A DNA stretch of 11,596 nt from Salinirussus sp. (GTDB taxonomy: Archaea > Halobacteriota > Halobacteria > Halobacteriales > Haloarculaceae): assembly GCA_028275005.1 (NCBI GenBank), contig JAQCNN010000079.1, forward strand, positions 1-11,596. The letters are read 5' to 3'. Shown in pieces: positions 1 to 5,969 of the stretch. Under the pieces are notes generated by a model. It worked only from the letters and a program-made list of their open reading frames with translations. It did no database searches and was not told where the DNA came from. The stretch's first letter is position 1. The number at the start of each line of letters is the position of its first letter. A program made the position numbers and the translations under genes.

Positions 1-3
1 TCA

Positions 4-162
4 ATGGACTCCAAACAATCCTCAGACACCAGTTCGATTTACGAGTGGCTGTGCTGTCCGGACTGCGACTCTCGGGACATCATCCGAGGACCGCGGAACG
101 AACGGGGTGGAGTCAAGATCGAGTGCGGAAACTGCGGCACGGCTGGCTGGGTCGGTCTGTAA
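4..162 (+). CDS. Small zinc-ribbon protein, 52 aa
   Basis: This 52-residue ORF runs from an ATG three bases into the window to a TAA. Because the window begins immediately upstream, the true start could lie further left. It holds two Cys pairs: C18-P-D-C21 (with an extra C17) and C41-G-N-C44-G. This is the spacing of a single four-Cys zinc ribbon (zinc knuckles of the CPxCG type), which is common in haloarchaeal miniproteins under 100 residues. There is no signal peptide or membrane segment, so it should be cytoplasmic. Codons in the first third (AAA, CAA, TCA, AGT, ATT) are less GC-rich than in neighbouring genes. The gene converges on the histidine kinase gene, with a 115-base structured gap between them. 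The function is unknown; a nucleic-acid or protein contact role is only inference from the zinc ribbon. Confidence 0.72.
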   Translation: MDSKQSSDTSSIYEWLCCPDCDSRDIIRGPRNERGGVKIECGNCGTAGWVGL

Positions 163-195
163 TCCGGCCAGCCGTTCACTCAGCCCGGCCAATGG

Positions 196-263
196 CGGTC
201 AGCGGCCCACTGTACAGCAGTGACGGCCGTCGAGAAACGCACAACAGCCGTGACCGCTGACCG
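196..263. repeat. Inverted repeat between convergent genes
   Basis: A perfect 10-base inverted repeat (cggtcagcgg at 196-205, ccgctgaccg at 254-263) encloses a 5-bp stem (208-212 with 218-222) and the palindrome acggccgt (223-230). The block fills most of the gap between two converging genes, so a bidirectional transcription-end structure is one reading. No clear T-tract follows on either side, and archaeal termination depends mainly on T-runs, so the terminator role is uncertain. Confidence 0.4.
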
Positions 264-277
264 GCGCGAGGGTACCT

Positions 278-2083
278 CTAATTGCTCAGCCCGGCGGTGT
301 CGAACTCGAACCGAGCGCCGCCCTCCCGGCCGTCGGTGACCGTCACCTCCCAGCCGTGAGCGTCGACTATTCGTTTGACGATGCTGAGGCCGAAACCTGT
401 CCCCTCGGCCACCGACGTCTGCCCGGGCTGGAAGACCTCCTCGCGCTGCCCTGCCGGTATGCCCGACCCGTCATCCTCGAGATACAGACGGCCGTCGTTC
501 GTACGGCCAACCCGGACCGTCACGCCGTCGCCGCCGTGTGTCACGGCATTGTTAAGGAGATTCTCGAACACGTGTCTGAGTCGGTCGTGGTCGCCCTGGA
601 CGGTGACCTCGTCTTCGACTTCGAGCGTCGCGTCGGCTGTCTCGACCCCTGCCCAACACCGCTCGACCAGGTCGGTGAGCGAGACTGTGTCCATCTCACT
701 GACGGTCTTTCCCTGTCGAGCGAGCGTCAGTGTGTTCTCGACGATACTCTCCATCCGCTCCAGTGCCGTCATGATCGGGCCGAGGTGCTCCCCGGACTCG
801 GTGTCCTGCTGGTGCAGGACCGTTGCCCGCGCCTGAGCGACGTTGAGTGGATTTCGGAGGTCGTGGGAGACGACACTCACGAACTCGTTGAGCCGCTCGT
901 TCTGTCGCCGGAGTTGCTCCTCGCGCTCCTTGCGCTCGGTGACGTCGGTCGAGAGACCGATGAGCCGCCGTTGCCCCCCGGCCCCGTCCGTCACGACCTG
1001 TCCGGCGACCCGGACCCAGCGTAACGGCTTCTCGTCGGGAACGACCCGCACCTCGACCGTGTAACTGGAGTGGTCCTCGATAGCGTTGCGATACGCCGTC
1101 TCGAGTCGCCCCCAGTCGTCCGGGTGGACCGGGTCCGCGAACTCCTCGAACGTGCCGGTGAACTCACCCGGCTCATACCCCCACAGCTGCTGGGCCCGGT
1201 CGTCCCAGTGTAGCTCCTCGGTCTCTAGGTCCATCTCCCAGACGGCTGCATCAGCCGCGTCGAGCGCCAGTGAGAGTTGCTCTCTGGTCTTCAGGAGCTC
1301 CCGTTCGCGTCTGCGGTGTTCGGCCGTGCCCTGGGCGACAACGACCAGCGCCGAGACCGCCCCGTCGTCACCGGTGACCGGTCTGATTTCGCCGGTAACA
1401 CTCTGTGCACCGTCTCCAAACTGTACCTCGGTGGTCTCGTACCCGACGTGCTCACCGGCAGCCGCCCGCTCGACCCAGCGCCTGACGTCCGGCTGTACCT
1501 CCTCGTCCCACCACGGTGTCTCCCAAAAGGGGGTGCCGGTCACCGCCTCACGGCTGGCGTCGACGTGTCCCATCGCAGTCTCGTTTGCGGTGCGGACCCG
1601 TCCGTCCGGGTCGAGCACGCCGATAAGCCGCTGTGAGCCCTCGAAGATGGACTCGAACAGGGGGTCGTCACGTGCGCGCTGACACGAGGAGGCTTCGGTA
1701 TCAATGGCACGCCTGGCCCGGTCGACCAGGAACTCGGGGTGGTCAACACAGGCCCCGGTCGGGACGTACTCCGTGACGCCGGCCGAAACCGCCCTGCTCG
1801 CGACGCTCTCGTCGTCTTCGGCGGTGACCAGGACGAAAGGGAGGCTCCCCTGTCGCTCACGGACGCGTCTGAGAAGCTCGATACCGTCTCGCCCGGGCAG
1901 GTTGTACGCGGAGACGACACAGTCGAAGTCGGCAGCGGCAAGTTCCGCCAAGGCGTCGTCGGCGCTGCTTGCACCCCCGACCTGAAACTGCCCGCCCTCC
2001 GCGTGACGCAGTGCGCGCTCGAACGCCACACCGCCGGACTCCTCGCCAACGGTGAGAATGCGAGTCTCCTGCTGTCCGCTCAT
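278..2083 (-). CDS. Soluble PAS-domain sensor histidine kinase with degenerate N-terminal receiver-like domain
   Basis: A 601-residue protein predicted to autophosphorylate on His and pass phosphate to an unidentified response regulator. Domain order: receiver-like domain (about 6-125), first PAS (about 141-255), second PAS with PAC end (about 268-385, ending TDVTERK), HisKA dimerisation domain with phospho-accepting H407 in SVVSHDLRNPL, and HATPase_c domain. The ATP-binding motifs are an N box around E507-N512, a G1 box DDGSG at 537-541 and a G2 box GTGFGLS at 561-567. No membrane helix is visible, so it should sense a cytoplasmic cue. The receiver-like part has A59 where the phospho-accepting Asp belongs, G13 in the acidic pair and T109 for the usual Lys; T87 is kept. 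Receiver-PAS-kinase fusions are common in haloarchaea. No response regulator gene is nearby. ATG at 2083 fits the upstream TATA-like box. Confidence 0.93.
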   Translation of the reverse strand: MSGQQETRILTVGEESGGVAFERALRHAEGGQFQVGGASSADDALAELAAADFDCVVSAYNLPGRDGIELLRRVRERQGSLPFVLVTAEDDESVASRAVSAGVTEYVPTGACVDHPEFLVDRARRAIDTEASSCQRARDDPLFESIFEGSQRLIGVLDPDGRVRTANETAMGHVDASREAVTGTPFWETPWWDEEVQPDVRRWVERAAAGEHVGYETTEVQFGDGAQSVTGEIRPVTGDDGAVSALVVVAQGTAEHRRRERELLKTREQLSLALDAADAAVWEMDLETEELHWDDRAQQLWGYEPGEFTGTFEEFADPVHPDDWGRLETAYRNAIEDHSSYTVEVRVVPDEKPLRWVRVAGQVVTDGAGGQRRLIGLSTDVTERKEREEQLRRQNERLNEFVSVVSHDLRNPLNVAQARATVLHQQDTESGEHLGPIMTALERMESIVENTLTLARQGKTVSEMDTVSLTDLVERCWAGVETADATLEVEDEVTVQGDHDRLRHVFENLLNNAVTHGGDGVTVRVGRTNDGRLYLEDDGSGIPAGQREEVFQPGQTSVAEGTGFGLSIVKRIVDAHGWEVTVTDGREGGARFEFDTAGLSN

Positions 2084-2106
2084 GGCCCAACTACGTGCGC
2101 GAGACG

Positions 2107-2113
2107 GATAAGC
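2107..2113 (-). promoter_or_regulatory. Putative TATA-like box of the histidine kinase gene
   Basis: On the minus strand this reads CTTATCC, centred about 27 bases before the ATG at 2083, which is the spacing expected for a leaderless haloarchaeal transcript. The match to a TTTAWA-type consensus is only fair. Confidence 0.4.
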
Positions 2114-2126
2114 CGGGACACAGTAT

Positions 2127-2145
2127 CGCCGGTGATAATCCGGCG
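2127..2145. repeat. Short perfect inverted repeat upstream of the kinase promoter
   Basis: The arms cgccgg (2127-2132) and ccggcg (2140-2145) flank a 7-base AT-rich centre. It sits about 15 bases upstream of the putative TATA-like box of the kinase gene, where an activator or repressor dimer could bind. Short GC-rich repeats also arise by chance here, so the operator role is inference. Confidence 0.3.
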
Positions 2146-2192
2146 AGGGTACACCGGCGGTGAGCGACGGGGGTCACTCGCTGTCTCAAGAT

Positions 2193-2231
2193 GGCCCCGA
2201 CAGCCCGCCCAAGCGGGCAACACCAGGGGCC
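2193..2231 (-). terminator. Nested GC hairpin downstream of the winged-helix gene
   Basis: The outer arms ggcccc (2193-2198) and ggggcc (2226-2231) enclose an inner stem gcccgc/gcgggc (2203-2208 with 2213-2218) and a four-base loop. It begins about 48 bases after the stop of the winged-helix gene and lies before the promoter of the kinase gene. It could mark a transcript end or stabilise a 3' end. It has no T-tract, so it is not a classical archaeal terminator. Confidence 0.35.
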
Positions 2232-2278
2232 GGCTCACGGGTGTCTCCGGAATCCACACGTCTGGTGTGTCTCCTCGC

Positions 2279-2728
2279 TCACTCGGGTGGCTCACCGTCC
2301 CCCGGGGCCACCCCGACCTGTCGCAGTGCCGCTCGGAGCGGTTCGGTGTCGCCGTGTGTGTCGCTGAGGACCCGTAGAACCGTCTCGGCGAGGGTCCCAA
2401 CGGAGTCCTCGTCGACCTGTACCTCGACGAGACTGCGGTCGCCCTGCAGTCGGACCGTCTTGACCGTCGGCGCGTCGTGGATGAGGTCGGTCTCCTGGAG
2501 AAATCCGGCCTCGGCAGGGTACTCGCGGTCGAGCCGGTCGACGCCCGCCGACGTGATCTGGTAGAGGTCGCGGTCGACCTCGGTGACCAGCCCGGCCGCG
2601 CTACACGCGGCGAGTGTCTCCGCGACGGCCTGTTCGCCGCGGCCCGTCTGTTGACAGAGGTGGTGACTGTTCGACCGTCCGTGTGCGAGGACCTGTAGCA
2701 CGTCGTCCGCGTGCTCGTCGACGCCCAT
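2279..2728 (-). CDS. Winged helix-turn-helix DNA-binding protein, probable transcription regulator
   Basis: A 149-residue acidic protein. Residues about 5-72 look like a winged helix-turn-helix: a helix DDVLQVLAHG, a helix pair around HHLCQQTGRGEQAVAETLAACSAAG (split as 23-32 and 33-46), then a wing and a closing helix (LYQITSAGVDRLDREY, 55-70). The pattern 'LY.IT.AG' at the wing is typical of haloarchaeal PhiH1-repressor/MarR-like regulators. The remaining 75 residues contain a beta-rich stretch (88-105) and a helix, and I do not recognise them as a ligand domain. The reading frame stays open to 2908, but ATG at 2728 is preferred: it has a good TATA-like box 27 bases upstream, and the longer form would add an Arg-rich non-acidic leader. 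The adjacent esterase and monooxygenase genes on the same strand are possible targets, which is inference only. Confidence 0.75.
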   Translation of the reverse strand: MGVDEHADDVLQVLAHGRSNSHHLCQQTGRGEQAVAETLAACSAAGLVTEVDRDLYQITSAGVDRLDREYPAEAGFLQETDLIHDAPTVKTVRLQGDRSLVEVQVDEDSVGTLAETVLRVLSDTHGDTEPLRAALRQVGVAPGDGEPPE

Positions 2729-2750
2729 ACGGGTCAGACACACCGAGGGA

Positions 2751-2758
2751 TTACATAC
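2751..2758 (-). promoter_or_regulatory. TATA-like box of the winged-helix regulator gene
   Basis: The minus strand reads GTATGTAA, centred about 27 bases before ATG 2728. This supports that start and a leaderless transcript rather than the longer frame beginning at 2908. Confidence 0.5.
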
Positions 2759-2858
2759 TCTTCTGTCGCACCGGCTGTGTCCCGATACCCACCTGCAGTA
2801 GACCGTTTGCCGCCCAGCTCTCTCTCGACCGACACAGTCGCTCGCGGGGCAGTGGCGG

Positions 2859-3821
2859 CTACTCCGTGGTCGACCGGAGGTCGGCGGCGACGTCCCCGAG
2901 GAGGTCACGCGAGCGGCTCAGGTCCATCGGGTCCGCCAGGAACTGTGCGATACCGTGGATGCAGTCCTCGTAGTTGTGGTGGGTGACAGGGACACCGGCA
3001 TCCTCGAGTCGTTTGGCGTATGCGGCCCCCTCGTCACGGAGCGGGTCGAGGCCACAGGTGATTACGGTCGCCGGGGGAAGCCCCTCGAGCCGCTGGGCCT
3101 GCAGCGGTGACGCGTACGGGTTCTTGCCGTCTATCTCGTCGCGAAGGTAGTGGTCCCAGAACCACTCCATGTCGGCTCTCGAGAGCAGCCCACCGTCGCC
3201 GTTTTCCTCGTAGGATGGCGTGTCGAAGCCGTAGTCCGTGACGGGGTAGATCAGCACCTGACGGGCGATCTCCGGGCCCTCGTTGTCCCGGGCCAACAGC
3301 GCCACGGCCGCCGCGAGGTTCCCCCCGGCGGAGTCACCCCCGACGAACACGCTGTCGGTGTCGATCTGCATCGACTCGGCGTTCTCGAAGACCCACTCGA
3401 GCGCGGTGTAACAGTCCTCGAGCGGCGTCGGGAACTTGTGCTCGGGCGACCGTCGGTAGTCGACGGACACCACCAGACAGTCGGCCTCGCTGGCCAGCAC
3501 ACGACAGGTTTCGTCGTGGGAGTCAAGGTCGCCGATCACCCAGCCGCCACCGTGGTAGTACACGAGCGTCGGGTACGGCCCCTCGCGCTCGGGGACGTAC
3601 ACCCGAATAGGGACCCCCTCGTCGCTGACCGACAGCTCCATCACATCGCCCACGGGCTCGGGCTCCGCCGGCTCGGGAAAGACCCCCTCGGAGAACTGCC
3701 GGGCGCCCTCCGGGGACAGCGAACTGAGTTCCGGGGCCGGCACAGCCCCCATCATCTCGATCATGTCCGCGATCTCCGGGTGCGGTTCGGCCGCCGCCGC
3801 CATCGGTTCGTCTATTGACAT
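2859..3821 (-). CDS. Alpha/beta-hydrolase esterase of the hormone-sensitive-lipase family
   Basis: A 320-residue carboxylesterase-type enzyme predicted to hydrolyse short- to medium-chain esters in the cytoplasm; no signal peptide is visible. Family hallmarks are all present. H90-G-G-G93 forms the oxyanion hole, the nucleophile elbow is G162-D-S164-A-G-G, and D259 in GLDPLRDEG and H289 in CIHGIAQF complete the Ser-Asp-His triad. The N-terminal cap region (about 1-60) is Pro/Glu-rich, as in other members. Length matches the family (about 300-330). The gene has its own promoter and lies 116 bases downstream of a Baeyer-Villiger monooxygenase gene on the same strand. That monooxygenase class makes esters or lactones, so this enzyme is a natural candidate for the next step. 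The exact substrate cannot be read from the sequence. Confidence 0.93.
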   Translation of the reverse strand: MSIDEPMAAAAEPHPEIADMIEMMGAVPAPELSSLSPEGARQFSEGVFPEPAEPEPVGDVMELSVSDEGVPIRVYVPEREGPYPTLVYYHGGGWVIGDLDSHDETCRVLASEADCLVVSVDYRRSPEHKFPTPLEDCYTALEWVFENAESMQIDTDSVFVGGDSAGGNLAAAVALLARDNEGPEIARQVLIYPVTDYGFDTPSYEENGDGGLLSRADMEWFWDHYLRDEIDGKNPYASPLQAQRLEGLPPATVITCGLDPLRDEGAAYAKRLEDAGVPVTHHNYEDCIHGIAQFLADPMDLSRSRDLLGDVAADLRSTTE

Positions 3822-3845
3822 CGCTGTAGACGGGCGGAGTGGAGC

Positions 3846-3853
3846 AAAATAAA
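3846..3853 (-). promoter_or_regulatory. TATA box of the esterase gene
   Basis: The minus strand reads TTTATTTT, centred about 28 bases before ATG 3821. It is one of the clearest AT-rich boxes in the window. It indicates that the esterase can be transcribed separately from the monooxygenase upstream. Confidence 0.6.
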
Positions 3854-3937
3854 GCTACGGTGGCGCGGGTGTGTTACAGACCGTCGCCCCGGGACAGGTG
3901 ACTGGTCCCCGTCGGTTCCGGGCGGGGCCACCCCCAG

Positions 3938-5683
3938 CTATGCCATCTCCATCAGGTCGGCGAGGTCCATGTCGGGGTCGGCGTGGAGCAGTTCCATCGC
4001 CTCGAAGACCCCGAGTTGGGGGCTCTCCCCACGCCGGCCGAGGTCGTCGACCGAGTCCGCGAGTGTGAACCCCTCGTACCCTTTCTCTCTCACCTCGCGG
4101 ATGGTGTCCTGGTAGATGTCGACCCCGCCGGGGTAGGGCACGAACACGGTTGGCTTGCCGGGGATGTTCTCGTTCATGTACCAGGAGTCGACGGTGGTGT
4201 ACAGCGTCTCCTGTGCGAGGTCCATGTTGTGTTCCGTCCAGTCCTCCTCGGCAACCCCGGTCGGCTCGATGTACGGTGTTCCCCCCTCGACCAGGTCGCC
4301 GATGGTCTCGGAGATCCACTCGACGTGGTTCTCGATGGGGACCGGCATGTTGCTGAGCACCGACGGGCTCTGTGGCCCGGTGACCGTGAACATGTTCGGG
4401 AAGCCGTGGACGCCCAGCCCGAGGTAGGTCTTTGGGCCGTCGGCCCACCGCTCCTCGAGGGTCAGGCCGTTGCGCCCCTCGATATCCATCCGGAGCAGGG
4501 TGCCGGTCATCGCGTCGAACCCGGTGGCGAAGATGACCATGTCGAACTCGCGGTCCTCGCCATCCTCGGTCCGGATCCCGCCTGTGGTGAACCGGTCGAC
4601 CGGGGTCTCGGTGACGTCGACCAGACTCACGTTGTCCCTGTTGAACGTGTCGTAGTAGTCGGTGTGCAGCGGCGGGCGCTTGGTCGCGTAGTAGTGGTCG
4701 GTCGGGACGAGCTTCTCGGCGGTCTCGGGGTCGTCGACGGCCCCACGGATCTTCTCGCGGAGATACTGTGACACCTTCTCGTTCGTCTCGGGGTTGACCA
4801 GCAGGTCCTCGAAGGCGACGAGAAAGCGCCAGCCACCCTCCTCCCACCGCGGTTCGAGGACCGCCTCGATATCCGCCATGGTGAGGTCCGCCGCCGTCTC
4901 CCGGGCCGTGTCGAAGGGTAGCCCCGAGCCGTCGTCGTGGGCCTCTGCCATGATCTCCTCGTAGTTGCGCTGGATCTCCTCCCAGTCCTCGTCGTCCAGT
5001 GAGCGGTTCCGGGCCGGGACGGCGTAGTTCGGCGTGCGCTGGAACACGGTCAGCTGTTCGATATCCGCTCTGGCGACCTCCGGGATAGTCTGGATCCCGC
5101 TTGCGCCCGTGCCGATGACCGCGACGCGTTTGTCCTCGAAGTCGACGGGGTCGTGTGGCCACTTCCCGGTGTGGTAGGTCTCCCCCTGGTAGGCGTCGCG
5201 GTTCTCGAAGTCCGGGACGTACGGCGTCGAGAGACAGCCAACCGCCGTGACGAAGAACTGCGAACTCAGGGTCTCGCCGTCGTCGGTCTCGACCTGCCAC
5301 GTCCCTGTGTCCTCCTCGAAGGTGGCGGACGTGACCTCGGTCCCGAACTCGATGTCTTTCCGTAGGTCGAGGTGGTCGGCGACGAACCTGAGATACTCGA
5401 GCACCTCGGGCTGTCGGGGGTAGCGCTCGGACCACTGCCACTCCTCCATGATCTCGTCGTTGAACGAGTAACAGTAGATGTGGCTCTCGCTGTCACAGCG
5501 GGCGCCGGGATACCGGTTCCAGTACCACGTCCCACCCACGTCGTTGGCCTTCTCGACCAGCTTCACCGACAGCCCTAGCTCGTCTCGCAGCCGGTGGAGT
5601 TGGTACAGCCCCGAGAACCCCGCCCCGACGACAACAGCGTCGTAGTCCGCGTCGGTCGCGGTGTGTCTGTCATTCTCTCTCAT
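3938..5683 (-). CDS. Flavin-dependent Baeyer-Villiger monooxygenase
   Basis: A 581-residue class B flavoprotein predicted to use FAD, NADPH and O2 to insert oxygen next to a ketone carbonyl, giving an ester or lactone. Visible motifs: FAD Rossmann GAGFSG (20-25), the long fingerprint GGTWYWNRYPGARCD (50-64), the Baeyer-Villiger fingerprint YQGETYHTGKWP (165-176, with Tyr for the first Phe of FxGxxxHxxxWP), NADPH Rossmann GTGASG (191-196), R336 in TKRPPLHTDYYDTFN matching the catalytic Arg region, and FATGFDAMTG (385-394). About 40 residues follow GYEGFTL, a tail that seems longer than in typical members. The frame extends to a GTG at 5704, but ATG 5683 is preferred because the promoter box would be too close to the GTG. 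An esterase gene follows on the same strand. Confidence 0.92.
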   Translation of the reverse strand: MRENDRHTATDADYDAVVVGAGFSGLYQLHRLRDELGLSVKLVEKANDVGGTWYWNRYPGARCDSESHIYCYSFNDEIMEEWQWSERYPRQPEVLEYLRFVADHLDLRKDIEFGTEVTSATFEEDTGTWQVETDDGETLSSQFFVTAVGCLSTPYVPDFENRDAYQGETYHTGKWPHDPVDFEDKRVAVIGTGASGIQTIPEVARADIEQLTVFQRTPNYAVPARNRSLDDEDWEEIQRNYEEIMAEAHDDGSGLPFDTARETAADLTMADIEAVLEPRWEEGGWRFLVAFEDLLVNPETNEKVSQYLREKIRGAVDDPETAEKLVPTDHYYATKRPPLHTDYYDTFNRDNVSLVDVTETPVDRFTTGGIRTEDGEDREFDMVIFATGFDAMTGTLLRMDIEGRNGLTLEERWADGPKTYLGLGVHGFPNMFTVTGPQSPSVLSNMPVPIENHVEWISETIGDLVEGGTPYIEPTGVAEEDWTEHNMDLAQETLYTTVDSWYMNENIPGKPTVFVPYPGGVDIYQDTIREVREKGYEGFTLADSVDDLGRRGESPQLGVFEAMELLHADPDMDLADLMEMA

Positions 5684-5712
5684 TGTGTTACGTTGACGCA
5701 CCACGACGAGTG

Positions 5713-5720
5713 ACTAAAAA
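5713..5720 (-). promoter_or_regulatory. TATA-like box of the monooxygenase gene
   Basis: The minus strand reads TTTTTAGT, centred about 33 bases before ATG 5683, giving a leader of only a few bases. A GTG start at 5704 would be about 13 bases from the box, which is too close, so this site decides the start. Confidence 0.5.
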
Positions 5721-5741
5721 CCTGTGCCGACAGGGCGAGGG

Positions 5742-5912
5742 TCAGCCGCGACACCGCTGGCAGTGGTCGGTCTCCCGGGCAACGCCGACCGACTTACAGT
5801 CCCGGCACGTCGGACTCCCACAGTCAGCACACTCGAACCCCTCGACGGCGTCGCCGGTCGGGGCGCTGTTCGTGACGACCGTGCTCCCGCACAGATGACA
5901 CTCCTGCGTCAC
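5742..5912 (-). CDS. Small protein with four CxxC zinc-binding pairs, 56 aa
   Basis: This tiny protein has eight Cys in four CxxC pairs: C5/C8 (CHLCG), C28/C31 (CADCG), C36/C39 (CRDC) and C51/C54 (CQRC), with H50 next to the last pair. It could bind two zinc ions, either as two ribbons or in a cross-braced fold. It belongs by appearance to the abundant haloarchaeal zinc-finger miniproteins, most of which have no known role. The start is a GTG at 5912: the frame opens at a TTG (5933), but a TATA-like box lies 26 bases before the GTG and would almost abut the TTG. It sits alone between the helicase and monooxygenase genes, 57 bases from each, with its own promoter. No membrane segment or signal is present. 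Confidence 0.75.
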   Translation of the reverse strand: MTQECHLCGSTVVTNSAPTGDAVEGFECADCGSPTCRDCKSVGVARETDHCQRCRG

Positions 5913-5935
5913 GCACCCGATTCGACGCAGCAACG

Positions 5936-5941
5936 CATAAA
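5936..5941 (-). promoter_or_regulatory. TATA-like box of the zinc miniprotein gene
   Basis: The minus strand reads TTTATG, flanked by GC-rich DNA and centred about 26 bases before the GTG at 5912. It supports a leaderless transcript and the GTG start. Confidence 0.5.
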
Positions 5942-5969
5942 CGCTTGGCCGGTGGCGCCGGCGGTCGGG

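Noticed and set aside
356..1682. Several plus-strand ORFs antisense to the histidine kinase
   Set aside because: They lie opposite clear HisKA, HATPase and PAS coding sequence and carry no motif of their own.
2729..2908. N-terminal extension of the winged-helix protein
   Set aside because: It runs through the TATA-like box and into the end of the esterase gene, and has shadow-type composition.
3150..3818. 222-codon plus-strand ORF antisense to the esterase
   Set aside because: Third-position GC bias of the real gene keeps the antisense frame open; no family motif and no promoter.
3855..5441. 528-codon minus-strand ORF overlapping the monooxygenase gene
   Set aside because: It is Arg/Gly/Pro-rich, not acidic, shows no motif, and overlaps a gene with complete family signatures in another frame.
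5684..5704. GTG start of the monooxygenase seven codons upstream
   Set aside because: Only about 13 bases from the promoter box; ATG 5683 fits better.
5913..5933. TTG start of the zinc miniprotein
   Set aside because: It lies next to the TATA-like box; GTG 5912 has the proper spacing and precedes the first Cys pair closely.
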